Part shown: one piece after another, positions 45,432-53,777 of the stretch
Layout of the letters: each line of letters opens with the position of its first letter
Position numbering within the stretch: position 1 is the stretch's first letter
NCBI RefSeq assembly: GCF_039545795.1
Contig: NZ_CP154260.1
Span: 997,001 to 1,061,000 of the forward strand
Source of the DNA: Chitinophaga niabensis
GTDB taxonomy: Bacteria > Bacteroidota > Bacteroidia > Chitinophagales > Chitinophagaceae
Direction: 5' to 3'
Length of the DNA stretch: 64,000 bases
The notes under the pieces: generated by a model
Seen by the model: the letters and a program-made list of their open reading frames with translations, nothing else
Databases searched by the model: none
Told to the model about the DNA's origin: nothing
Program-made: the position numbers and the translations under genes

Positions 45432-46472
45432 TTAATCGTTCAGTGATTTTTTAATAACCGCAGCTGCCTGTAAGAGTGCTGTTTTAACCGCCGGTACTTC
45501 TGCAAGTGCATTCAATAATCCGTAATCGTGGATCAAGCCGGCATACCGGGTAAGCGTTACAGGCACACCTGCTTCATCCAGTTTACGCGCATATGCTTCT
45601 CCTTCATCCCGGAGAACATCATTTTCTGCTGTCTGGATCAGCGCAGGGGGTAAGCCTTTTAATTGACTAAGAGAAGCTTTTAAAGGAGAGGCATAAATTT
45701 CATTCCGCTTTTTCTTTTGCGGTAAATAATTGTCCCAGAACCATTCCATCATTTTTTTGGTGAGGAATCTGCCTTTTGCCATCTCATTATAGGAAGCTGT
45801 TTCAAAATTGGCGTCAGTAACAGGCCACAACATCACCTGGAGTTTTATTTCCGGGCCACCTTTGTCTTTTGCCATCAGGGCAACTGATGCCGTCATATTG
45901 CCACCAACACTGTTACCCACTACCGCCAGTTTTTTACCATTCACGCCTATGGAGTCGCCATGTTCTGCGACCCACTTTGTAGTAGCATAGATCTGGTTGA
46001 TCGCTACGGGATATTTTGCTTCGGGAGATGGGGTGTAATCAGGGAAAACTGCTACCGCACCACTTGCTACAACCAGGTCCCTTACCAGCCTGCGGTGTGT
46101 GGGATAATCGCCCAATACCCATCCGCCACCATGTATATATATGAACACAGGAGCATCCGGTTTAGCATGTATAGGTTTTACAATGTGGAGTTTCACAAAT
46201 TCACCATCCTGCGTGATGATCTTTTCTGATTCCTGGATGTCTGAATAATCAAAAGTAACTGAGCTTTGGGCGTTTGATAATACATCCCTTGCGTCTTTAG
46301 GGCTTAGCTTTTCGATAGGCTTACCATCTCCGGCATTCAGTTGTTTTAAAAAACTCCTCACCTGCAAAAAGATCTGTTCATCGTTTTCTGCTTTTGCCGG
46401 CTTTTTGGATTGTGCCATAATAGTTGTGTTTAGTTGAATAAATAAGAATATAAAGGCCAGATATGCTTTCAT
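45432..46472 (-). CDS. Secreted alpha/beta-hydrolase of the HSL/esterase family
   Basis: The 346-residue protein has a signal peptide (~1-21, ending IMAQ) and hormone-sensitive-lipase-type motifs: HGGGWVLGD (oxyanion hole), nucleophile Ser in GNSVGGN, acid in ENDVLRDEGEAYA and His in LIHDYG. It should hydrolyse short-chain esters or lactones in the periplasm. It is first in a two-gene operon with the next hydrolase. A sigma-54 promoter is positioned ~30 nt before its start codon. Confidence 0.9.
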   Translation of the reverse strand: MKAYLAFIFLFIQLNTTIMAQSKKPAKAENDEQIFLQVRSFLKQLNAGDGKPIEKLSPKDARDVLSNAQSSVTFDYSDIQESEKIITQDGEFVKLHIVKPIHAKPDAPVFIYIHGGGWVLGDYPTHRRLVRDLVVASGAVAVFPDYTPSPEAKYPVAINQIYATTKWVAEHGDSIGVNGKKLAVVGNSVGGNMTASVALMAKDKGGPEIKLQVMLWPVTDANFETASYNEMAKGRFLTKKMMEWFWDNYLPQKKKRNEIYASPLKASLSQLKGLPPALIQTAENDVLRDEGEAYARKLDEAGVPVTLTRYAGLIHDYGLLNALAEVPAVKTALLQAAAVIKKSLND

Positions 46473-46501
46473 ATAATAGTTTGTAAGTACGTGTCAGTAA
46501 T

Positions 46502-46517
46502 TGCAAGTGGCGCGCCA
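46502..46517 (-). promoter_or_regulatory. Sigma-54 (-24/-12) promoter for the hydrolase operon
   Basis: The minus strand reads TGGCGCGCCACTTGCA, differing from TGGCACGnnnnTTGCA at one base and with exact GG-N10-GC spacing. The expected RNA start (~46491) leaves a ~19-nt leader before ATG 46472. It is the second such site near the sigma-54 activator gene. Confidence 0.8.
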
Positions 46518-46546
46518 TTGTTGCAATAAATTGATAATCATAGGCA

Positions 46547-46563
46547 GTTGTAGGATGTACAAC
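46547..46563. promoter_or_regulatory. Candidate upstream activator site (inverted repeat)
   Basis: GTTGTA and TACAAC form perfect 6-bp arms with a 5-bp spacer, 30-45 bp upstream of the -24 element. It could be the activator's binding site, although it is closer to the promoter than most enhancers. The remainder of the gap to 46648 shows nothing else. Confidence 0.35.
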
Positions 46564-46648
46564 GGTTTTTATGACTTTATTTCGTCAATTAGCGATTTGA
46601 TGCCCTGTATATCGTTGGGCAAGCATGATGAAGGGAGAGGGTTGTGCT

Positions 46649-47179
46649 TTAAAGCCAACAGAAGATTACAAGAGTGGGTATAAAAGGAAATATAAATACA
46701 AGTACACTAATTGCCATCCATACAAGGGGATGTTTGTTATTGGAAGGATGATGACTTAACTTTTCGCGGAGATCCTCCACCGGCAGTTTATACATCTCTT
46801 CTTTGGTAAGGCCGCAGGTTAATGCATTTTTCATGGTTAATCCCCTTTTAAATGCGTGAAGAACATGGCGGGGATATAACATAACGCCCAATCCCATGGC
46901 CCATAATGCCATTATCCAGATGACGTATACATGGCCCCATCCACCGGAAGCTATTTCCCATGCAGAAACTGCACTCTCACCTTTCCAGCTGACGTCATAA
47001 CCGGTAACAATGTGATGGATATCGTGCAGATAAACGTTATTACGTCTGCCAGCCACATTCGGAAAAGGAATGAAAATAAAGCCGAATTTTATCCATGCAA
47101 ATCTTTTATGGATACCACCTTCTTCACCATACTGATGCTGGTGGTAAAAGTTCTGCAAGGCCTGCGCTACTGTATTCAT
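46649..47179 (-). CDS. Coq4-like protein with C-terminal membrane helices
   Basis: The 176-residue protein contains HDIHHIVTGYDVSWKGE, an exact HDxxH-x11-E motif, the metal/quinone-site signature of Coq4 in ubiquinone synthesis. Hydrophobic helices follow at ~90-108 (HVYVIWIMALWAMGLGVML) and ~152-174. Bacteroidota normally use menaquinone, so a role in ubiquinone synthesis is doubtful; such Coq4-like proteins may serve other lipid or quinone chemistry. It lies 72 nt after a Crp-type regulator gene on the same strand, which may control it. Confidence 0.75.
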   Translation of the reverse strand: MNTVAQALQNFYHQHQYGEEGGIHKRFAWIKFGFIFIPFPNVAGRRNNVYLHDIHHIVTGYDVSWKGESAVSAWEIASGGWGHVYVIWIMALWAMGLGVMLYPRHVLHAFKRGLTMKNALTCGLTKEEMYKLPVEDLREKLSHHPSNNKHPLVWMAISVLVFIFPFIPTLVIFCWL

Positions 47180-47251
47180 CGCCGAGCCACCTTTTTAGAA
47201 AAACAAAGTTCTGTCAGGAACAAGGTAATTCCATTCACCCAGGTTAATAAA

Positions 47252-47830
47252 TCAGGGGTTCTTCAGCATTCTTTTCCGGATGCGGCTGAGGGATGGAGGT
47301 TTTACACCTACGAAAGAGGCGATATGATATTGGGAGATACGTTGTTCCAGACCAGGATACTCATCGATAAATTTCTGATAGCGTTGCTCGGGTGTGTCTG
47401 TATAAAAGGAAGCCAGATCTTTCTCCAGTTTTATCAAAACCTTTCCGAGCACCAGCCGTCCTATCCTGTTCCCGGATTCTGTGTTGGCGTAGAAGTATTC
47501 AAGGTCTTCCATGGAAACAACATGTACAATGGTGTCTTCAAGTGCCTGTACATTTGTGGAAGAAGGAGTCTGTGAAATAAAACTCTCATAGTTACAAAGG
47601 AACCGATGCTCCTGTGCAAAATAGTAGGTTCTTTCCTGGCCGTTCTGATTAATGTAATGGCGCATCAATCCTGATTCGGTAATACCGATGTATTTACAAA
47701 CCTGGCCTTCCCGGAGAAAGAGTTCTCCTTTCTTGTAATGCTTCACCTGGAAGCGTTCGCGGTAGATAGCTTTATCTTGCTCACCCACCTGGGTAAACTG
47801 TTGAATGATATGGAGGAAAAATAATTCCAT
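47252..47830 (-). CDS. Crp/Fnr-family transcriptional regulator
   Basis: This 192-residue regulator has a cyclic-nucleotide-binding-like beta roll (~25-110: KGELFLREGQVCKYIGITESGLMRHYI-type sequence) and a C-terminal winged helix (~145-190: ISQYHIASFVGVKPPSLSRIRKRM). The Cys residues of Fnr iron-sulfur clusters are not present in that pattern, so it is the plain Crp-like Bacteroidota type with unknown ligand. The Coq4-like gene follows on the same strand. Confidence 0.9.
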   Translation of the reverse strand: MELFFLHIIQQFTQVGEQDKAIYRERFQVKHYKKGELFLREGQVCKYIGITESGLMRHYINQNGQERTYYFAQEHRFLCNYESFISQTPSSTNVQALEDTIVHVVSMEDLEYFYANTESGNRIGRLVLGKVLIKLEKDLASFYTDTPEQRYQKFIDEYPGLEQRISQYHIASFVGVKPPSLSRIRKRMLKNP

Positions 47831-47867
47831 GCATGCAAATTAAAGATTAATCCCTGCATGAAGCAAT

Positions 47868-47901
47868 CTAAAACCCGATCCTGAACAGGACCGGGTTTTA
47901 G
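47868..47901 (-). terminator. Hairpin terminator after the lipoprotein gene
   Basis: CTAAAACCCGATCCTG and CAGGACCGGGTTTTAG pair over 16 bp with one mismatch and a 2-nt apex, 18 nt after the lipoprotein stop. The A/T ends of the stem supply the T-rich side on either strand. Confidence 0.7.
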
Positions 47902-47918
47902 TTAAAGATGCGTTATGT

Positions 47919-48392
47919 TTAACCGTTGAATCGTACGATCGTTGTACCGAATATTTTGTTGGTATTCACGATGGAGGGGAAAAGGGAAGCAACGGAATTG
48001 AATTTTCTGATGCTTTCTTCATCGTTGTTTACAAGAAAATAAGCGTTGCCGCTGGTCAGGTCTTTCAGGATCACTCCATGTTCTGAAGTGATGACTGCTG
48101 CAGAGAACATTTCAGGCAGTTCAAAAAGCTTTTTGCCGGGCAATTGCTGCGCAATAATGGCGAGATCACCGATGAGCAGCAGCATACCTTCCGGATCAGA
48201 TAATGTACTTACTTTCCCCTGCGTCAGGTTGCCGGTAACGGCCTTTGCAACAGCCGCCAGGTTTTCATTTCCGGTACCGGGATCCGTATCATTGTTCTTA
48301 TTACAGGCAAAAAGGAACAGGGCGACCAGTATGAACATGGCTGTTCGGGGAAGCAATAGCTGCATCCCTGGTATTGGATTTTTAAGTTTCAT
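47919..48392 (-). CDS. Hypothetical lipoprotein
   Basis: The 157-residue protein has a lipoprotein signal (AMFILVALFLFAC, Cys at residue 30, then NKNNDTDPG), so it is membrane-anchored outside the cytoplasm. The mature part is small, mixed alpha/beta and has no motif I recognise. It is a single-gene unit with a terminator behind and palindromic DNA in front, hence probably regulated. Confidence 0.7.
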   Translation of the reverse strand: MKLKNPIPGMQLLLPRTAMFILVALFLFACNKNNDTDPGTGNENLAAVAKAVTGNLTQGKVSTLSDPEGMLLLIGDLAIIAQQLPGKKLFELPEMFSAAVITSEHGVILKDLTSGNAYFLVNNDEESIRKFNSVASLFPSIVNTNKIFGTTIVRFNG

Positions 48393-48425
48393 TTTTTTAG
48401 AAGTTTAAGGTGATGTAGTTTTTTC

Positions 48426-48503
48426 GTTTAAATGCCGGCGAATTTAAACTACTGTAAAAGTAAAGCATATATTTCATAATGTAAAATAAACTTTACATAA
48501 AGT
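48426..48503. promoter_or_regulatory. Cluster of AT-rich palindromes upstream of the lipoprotein gene
   Basis: Three inverted repeats: GTTTAAAT/ATTTAAAC around GCCGGCGA (48426-48449), ATGTAAA/TTTACAT (48479-48498) and the overlapping ACTTTA/TAAAGT (48490-48503). They lie 34-111 bp before the lipoprotein start and look like operator sites. The rest of the 388-bp gap 48393-48780 holds no gene or clear promoter that I can see. Confidence 0.45.
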
Positions 48504-48780
48504 AAGGTAAAGTTGTCCTGTTGGTAAGCGATTGATTTGCAATGTTTGCTGAATTAAGGGTGTTGAAAGAGCTATACGTTATTCACTCAAACTGGGGGTG
48601 CAGCCGGATGGTTGATCCCTTCATTGTCTACGGCTGTTAATTAATCTATCTATTTCCCGTATAGTTGGATTAATTGGCATAGTTTTACTCAAGATGATGT
48701 CATACATATGAATAATGGCCTAAATTAATGTTATTTCCCTTGGATGATGGCTTAATTCCGATTTCATTTCCAAAACCAAA

Positions 48781-49263
48781 ATGATGCCCATTCAAAACTC
48801 TCCTGGCCTATCGATAGTGCTTGCCGATGATGACCTGGACGACTGCCTTCTTTTTCAGGAAGCATTGAATGAATTACAGGGATCATTCTCTCTGACAATA
48901 GTTAACGATGGCGATAGGCTAATGAAATTACTGAAGGATCGTCAGGATGCTTTACCTGAAATGATATTTCTTGACATAAATATGCCAAGAAAAAATGGTG
49001 TGGATTGCCTCATTGAAATAAAGGGAAACAATTTGATCAGTCATATTCCGGTGGTTATTTTCTCCACATCGTTTGAACCCAGCCTTGTCGAAAGGTTATA
49101 TAATATCGGCGCTAATCATTATATACAGAAGCCGTCCGGCTTTTACAGCCTGACACAGGTTTTACTTCTGGCCATCAACATCATTTTAAAAGAAAGGTCA
49201 GCTAAACCAACCGCAGATCAATTCGTATTATTCCCGTCTGAATATGAGGATAAGAAAATCTAA
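48781..49263 (+). CDS. Single-domain response regulator
   Basis: This 160-residue receiver has the acidic pair in LADDDLDDCLLF, phosphoacceptor Asp in MIFLDINMPRKNG, the switch Ser/Thr in IFSTSF and Lys in YIQKPSG. There is no output domain. Its last 20 nt overlap the start of the large CheB-CheR-kinase gene, so the two are translationally coupled and probably exchange phosphate. Confidence 0.92.
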   Translation: MMPIQNSPGLSIVLADDDLDDCLLFQEALNELQGSFSLTIVNDGDRLMKLLKDRQDALPEMIFLDINMPRKNGVDCLIEIKGNNLISHIPVVIFSTSFEPSLVERLYNIGANHYIQKPSGFYSLTQVLLLAINIILKERSAKPTADQFVLFPSEYEDKKI

Positions 49264-52200
49264 GACAGAGATACCAATAGATCGTACACTTAAGGTGGTA
49301 GGAATAGGAGCATCTGCCGGAGGGCTTGATGCTTTCAGGAAATTTTTGCACGCGATACCTGAAAACTCCGAACTAGCATATGTATTGGTCCAGCACCTGG
49401 ACCCTAACCATGAAAGCCTGCTGCCAGCCCTTCTAAGTAAGGTTACAAAATTACCTGTGGTTGAAATTACAGCGAATATCGAAGTGCAGCCCGGTCATAT
49501 TTATATACTCCCCAGCAATAAAATCTTAGTGGCCACAGGTAAGGTGCTAAAGCTCATCAGGCGGCCACCGAAATCCGAAAAACAGCCCCATTTACCGATA
49601 GATATTTTTCTCAACTCGCTGGCAAAGGTTTACAAGACAAACGCTATTGGGGTTGTTTTGTCGGGAAGTGCTTCTGACGGTACTATCGGGCTTGCTGCTA
49701 TAAAGGAGAACGGGGGAATTACTTTCGTCCAGGACCCCCAAACCGCTGCTTATAAAGGAATGCCGGAAAGTGCTATTGCCGCCGGAGTAACAGATCATAT
49801 ATTGCCGCCAGACAGCATACCGGGAAAAATTCATGCCTTAACGCAAAGGATCGTAACAGGGGAGGCACCCGGGAATGAGGAAGTTTTCCGGGAGATATTG
49901 ATACTGCTCAAACTAAGGAAAGGTGTAGATTTTACTTATTATAAACAAACCACTATCCGCCGCAGGATACACCGTCGGATGGCACTGAACAATTATAAAT
50001 ATCCCGGAGATTACCTCGGTCATCTCAAAGAAAATAACCAGGAACAGGATAATCTTTACCAGGACCTTTTAATTCCTGTTACAGACTTTTTCAGGGACCC
50101 ACAGGTGTTTGAATACATTTGCAGAGCTGTTTTCCCTGTTATTGCCAAAAACAAAGGGCTCAGTAATCCTACGAGAATATGGGTAGCAGGATGTAGCACC
50201 GGGGAGGAAGCTTATTCGTTTGCAATTTGTTTTAAGGAATTCTTCGGGGAATGCAAGGGGCTCGTGCAGATCTTTGCAACAGATATCAGTGAACGGGCCA
50301 TACATAAGGCCCGGGCCGGTATTTATTCAAAAAAACAATTGGAGGGGATGAGCTCCGGGCGTATAGGGGAATTTTTCACCAAAGTTCCCGCCGGGTACCA
50401 GGTAAACAAGCAGATCCGGGAACTTTGTGTATTTTCCCGCCATAATTTACTGAACGATCCCCCTTTCAGCAAAATGGACCTCATCAGCTGCAGGAATGTG
50501 CTTATCTATATGGAGCCATATCTTCAGAGAAAAGCGCTCACTGTCTTCCATTATGCACTTAACCCGATGGGATATTTGTTACTTGGGAAGTCTGAGACCA
50601 GTAGCAGCGTTCCTAACCTGTTTGCTGCACTGGTCAAGAACGAAAGATTATTTAAAAAGAAAGATGTTCCCGGAAAAATAATACAGCTTGCCCCTCATCG
50701 AAGCAATGAAGTTATGCAGAATAAGAATCCCGATCCGAATGCCGAAAGAAGATTCACTGATTTTCAAAAGATCGCAGATGAAATCATGCTTTCCAGGTAC
50801 TCACCAGCCGGTGTTGTAGTCAATGATGCGCTGGACATCCTCCATTTTCGCGGAGCAACCGGCGCTTATCTTGAACAGACGCCCGGAAAACCAAGTCATA
50901 ACCTGATCAAAATGGCGCGTCAGGGTTTAGGATTTGAGCTTCGTAACCTGATGCACAAGGTCAGGAAAGATAAGGTGCAAACCTTGAAAGAGAACGTTGC
51001 TGTTCAGGTGAATGGCCTCCAGCATATTATAAATATTGAGGTAATTCCTTTACCAAACATGGTTGAACCGCATTACCTGGTCCTCTTTCATGAGAGTTCC
51101 CGGCATCCTGCTGCTAAGTCATCCCGGAAAACAAAAAAGGAAGATAACAATCTTCTTGTTCAGCAGCTGGAAAAAGACCTTGAACAGGCGCGGACAGATA
51201 TGGCAAGCATAACAGAACAACAGGAAGCCACTAATGAAGAGCTGCAAAGCGCCAACGAAGAACTCCTCAGCAGCAGCGAAGAATTGCAAAGCCTGAATGA
51301 AGAACTGGAAACCAGTAAAGAAGAGCTGCAAAGTACAGTAGAAGAACTTACTGTAGTGAATAACGAAATGCTCAGCCTCAACGAACAACTGCGTTCGGAA
51401 AGAGACTATTCCCAGGCGATCATTAGTACCATCAGGGAGTCGCTGCTGATGCTGGACAGTAATCTGCGGGTTAAGTCAGCAAACAGGAGTTTCTATGAGT
51501 ATTTCAAGGTAAAAGAGAGTGAGACGGAGGGGAAATTAATTTATGAGCTTGGTAACAGGCAATGGGATAATCCGGAGCTCCGGAAGGTGCTTTCTGAAAT
51601 TTTGACGAAAAAGAAAATATTTTCTGACTTTCTTATTACGTTCAATTTTCCGTCTATCGGGGAGCGTACAATGCTTTTAAATGCACGGGAAATTGCCGGC
51701 GACCACCTGATCCTATTGTCTATCGAAGACATTACAGAACACAGGAAAGCCGAACTTATCCTGCAAAAAAGCGAAGAACAATTCAGAATGATGGCAGATC
51801 TGATGCCACAGAAGATCTGGACTGCCGATGCAGAGGGCAGGGTAAACTATGTAAATGAAAACTGGTTGAACTTTACGGGGCTGGCTTCTTCAGATCTGAC
51901 GGGATGGGGCTGGAAGGAAGTTGTTCACCCTGATGACTGGAAAGAGAATAAGCGCAAATGGTATCATTCCATCAAAACAGGCGACCGGTTTGAATTCGAG
52001 CACCGGTTTTTAAATGATAAGGGCCAATACCTGTGGCATTTGAGCCGTGCGGTAGCCATTGATAATGTAACTACAGGCTTACGCACATGGCTGGTATCCA
52101 GTACGGAAGTTCAGCTCCAGAAAGAACAAAATGAGGAGCTTGAAAAAACAGTAAAATACAGAACGGAAGAACTGCAGGGCGTAAATGAGGAGCTGCTTGA

Positions 52201-52963
52201 AAAAAATATTTCTTTATCAAGGATGAATAAAGAACAGGAATCGTTTAATTATGTGTCAAGTCATGATCTGCAGGAGCCGCTCCGAAAAATACAAACTTTC
52301 ATCAGCCTGTTGTCAGGAAAAGAAACTGGCAATTTATCGGAAACCGGGAGGGACTACTTCCAAAGGATAACGAATGCAGCAAGCAGGATGCAAACCCTGA
52401 TATCGGACCTGCTTTCTTATTCCCGGGCAAAAACTGTTGGTGAAAAAGTGAAAAAAACAGAACTGGGGCATATTGTGGAAAACGTGATCGTACAAATGAA
52501 AGAACACATAGATGAACAACACGTTGATATAAATTTGGGTGTACTCTGCAGCGCAGATATTATACCCTTTCAGTTTGAACAGCTGTTTTCCAACCTGATC
52601 AGTAACTCCATTAAATTCAGAAAGCCGGAAAGGCTTTTAAAAATTGAGATCAGGAGTGAAATTGTTGAAGGAAGCAAACTGAAAAGCGAATTATTACTAA
52701 AATATAAGAAATACTGCCATGTTACCTATGAAGATAACGGGATAGGATTCGAACCAGCCTTTAATACAAAAGTATTTGAACTTTTTCAACGCTTGCATGG
52801 AAAAGATGAATTTCCGGGTACCGGCATTGGCCTTTCTATCGTTAAAAAGATTGTTGAGAATCATGAGGGGCTTATCACTGCCTCCGGCGCATTAAATGAA
52901 GGCGTGAAATTTGATATCTATATCCCTGTGTTGCATTTAAAACGTAATATTAAGCAGGTATAA
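49244..52963 (+). CDS. CheB-CheR-PAS-histidine kinase fusion protein
   Basis: The 1,239-residue protein opens with a CheB methylesterase domain (~15-205: Ser in GIGASAGG, His in VQHLDP, Asp in SGSASDGT), followed by CheR methyltransferase (~215-480: FFRDPQVFE, WVAGCSTGEEAYS for SAM, SRHNLLNDPPF). Next are a region with a possible degenerate PAS, a long Glu/Leu coiled coil (~640-720), two PAS-like segments (~725-970, WTADAEGRVNYVNENWLNFTG), a HisKA of the DLQEPLRKI type and a HATPase (DNGIGFEP, GTGIGLSIVKK). No chemoreceptor gene is nearby. Such fusions are common in soil bacteria with unclear signals. It overlaps the receiver gene upstream. Confidence 0.93.
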   Translation: MRIRKSKTEIPIDRTLKVVGIGASAGGLDAFRKFLHAIPENSELAYVLVQHLDPNHESLLPALLSKVTKLPVVEITANIEVQPGHIYILPSNKILVATGKVLKLIRRPPKSEKQPHLPIDIFLNSLAKVYKTNAIGVVLSGSASDGTIGLAAIKENGGITFVQDPQTAAYKGMPESAIAAGVTDHILPPDSIPGKIHALTQRIVTGEAPGNEEVFREILILLKLRKGVDFTYYKQTTIRRRIHRRMALNNYKYPGDYLGHLKENNQEQDNLYQDLLIPVTDFFRDPQVFEYICRAVFPVIAKNKGLSNPTRIWVAGCSTGEEAYSFAICFKEFFGECKGLVQIFATDISERAIHKARAGIYSKKQLEGMSSGRIGEFFTKVPAGYQVNKQIRELCVFSRHNLLNDPPFSKMDLISCRNVLIYMEPYLQRKALTVFHYALNPMGYLLLGKSETSSSVPNLFAALVKNERLFKKKDVPGKIIQLAPHRSNEVMQNKNPDPNAERRFTDFQKIADEIMLSRYSPAGVVVNDALDILHFRGATGAYLEQTPGKPSHNLIKMARQGLGFELRNLMHKVRKDKVQTLKENVAVQVNGLQHIINIEVIPLPNMVEPHYLVLFHESSRHPAAKSSRKTKKEDNNLLVQQLEKDLEQARTDMASITEQQEATNEELQSANEELLSSSEELQSLNEELETSKEELQSTVEELTVVNNEMLSLNEQLRSERDYSQAIISTIRESLLMLDSNLRVKSANRSFYEYFKVKESETEGKLIYELGNRQWDNPELRKVLSEILTKKKIFSDFLITFNFPSIGERTMLLNAREIAGDHLILLSIEDITEHRKAELILQKSEEQFRMMADLMPQKIWTADAEGRVNYVNENWLNFTGLASSDLTGWGWKEVVHPDDWKENKRKWYHSIKTGDRFEFEHRFLNDKGQYLWHLSRAVAIDNVTTGLRTWLVSSTEVQLQKEQNEELEKTVKYRTEELQGVNEELLEKNISLSRMNKEQESFNYVSSHDLQEPLRKIQTFISLLSGKETGNLSETGRDYFQRITNAASRMQTLISDLLSYSRAKTVGEKVKKTELGHIVENVIVQMKEHIDEQHVDINLGVLCSADIIPFQFEQLFSNLISNSIKFRKPERLLKIEIRSEIVEGSKLKSELLLKYKKYCHVTYEDNGIGFEPAFNTKVFELFQRLHGKDEFPGTGIGLSIVKKIVENHEGLITASGALNEGVKFDIYIPVLHLKRNIKQV

Positions 52964-52974
52964 GTTTAAGAAAT

Positions 52975-53748
52975 ATGCTGAAAATTGCCAGTTACAATAT
53001 CAATGGAATTAATGCCCGGTTGCCTGTATTGCTTCAATGGTTGCAGGAAGCTCAACCGGATATAGTTTGTTTGCAGGAACTGAAAGCACCCAATGAACGC
53101 TTCCCTTTAGCGGAGATCCAGGCAGCAGGTTACCAGGCTGTATGGCATGGCCAGAAAAGCTGGAATGGTGTTGCGATCCTTTCGCGGTCTCTGCCGATCC
53201 AGGAGGTGGGGCGTTCGCTTCCCGGAGACAATAACGATATCCAGAGCCGTTACCTTGAAGCAGTTGTTGGACAGATAGTGATCGTTTGTCTTTATTGCCC
53301 TAACGGTAATCCATACCCGGGTGAGAAGTTCGACTATAAACTCAAATGGTATAAACGATTGACCGCGCATGCCAAAAAGCTGCTTGCCCATGATGTGCCC
53401 GTGATACTGATAGGGGACTATAACGTTATGCCAACAACACTGGATGTTTATAAACCTGAGAAGTACGTGAATGATGCGCTTTTCCGCACAGAGGTAAGAG
53501 CTGCCTTTGAAGGCCTGCTAAAGCAGGGATGGACAGATGCTATCCGGCACCTTTATCCCGGAGAAACTATTTATACATTCTGGGATTACTTCCGCCGTGC
53601 CTGGGAGCGGAACGCCGGGCTTAGGATCGATCACTTTTTAATAAGCTCACATCTCATGGGCCGGCTTTCCCGTGGTGGTGTTGATAAACATGTACGGGGC
53701 TGGGAGAAAACCAGTGATCATGCACCGGTGTGGATTGAGTTGAAATAG
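52975..53748 (+). CDS. xth: Exodeoxyribonuclease III / AP endonuclease
   Basis: The 257-residue enzyme has endonuclease/exonuclease/phosphatase-fold motifs: ASYNINGINAR at the N-terminus, the metal Glu in CLQELKAP, GDYNVMP (catalytic Asp/Asn), WDYFRRAWERNAGLRIDHFL and the final SDHAPVW with catalytic His. It cleaves DNA at abasic sites in base-excision repair and trims 3' ends. It starts 11 nt after the kinase gene and may ride on that transcript. Length is usual for the family. Confidence 0.95.
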   Translation: MLKIASYNINGINARLPVLLQWLQEAQPDIVCLQELKAPNERFPLAEIQAAGYQAVWHGQKSWNGVAILSRSLPIQEVGRSLPGDNNDIQSRYLEAVVGQIVIVCLYCPNGNPYPGEKFDYKLKWYKRLTAHAKKLLAHDVPVILIGDYNVMPTTLDVYKPEKYVNDALFRTEVRAAFEGLLKQGWTDAIRHLYPGETIYTFWDYFRRAWERNAGLRIDHFLISSHLMGRLSRGGVDKHVRGWEKTSDHAPVWIELK

Positions 53749-53777
53749 CTGGTTTTGAGGGCACATTTTTTGATCTG

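Noticed and set aside
46931-47575. 214-codon plus-strand frame across the Coq4-like and Crp genes
   Set aside because: It lies antisense to two recognisable genes and gives no recognisable product.
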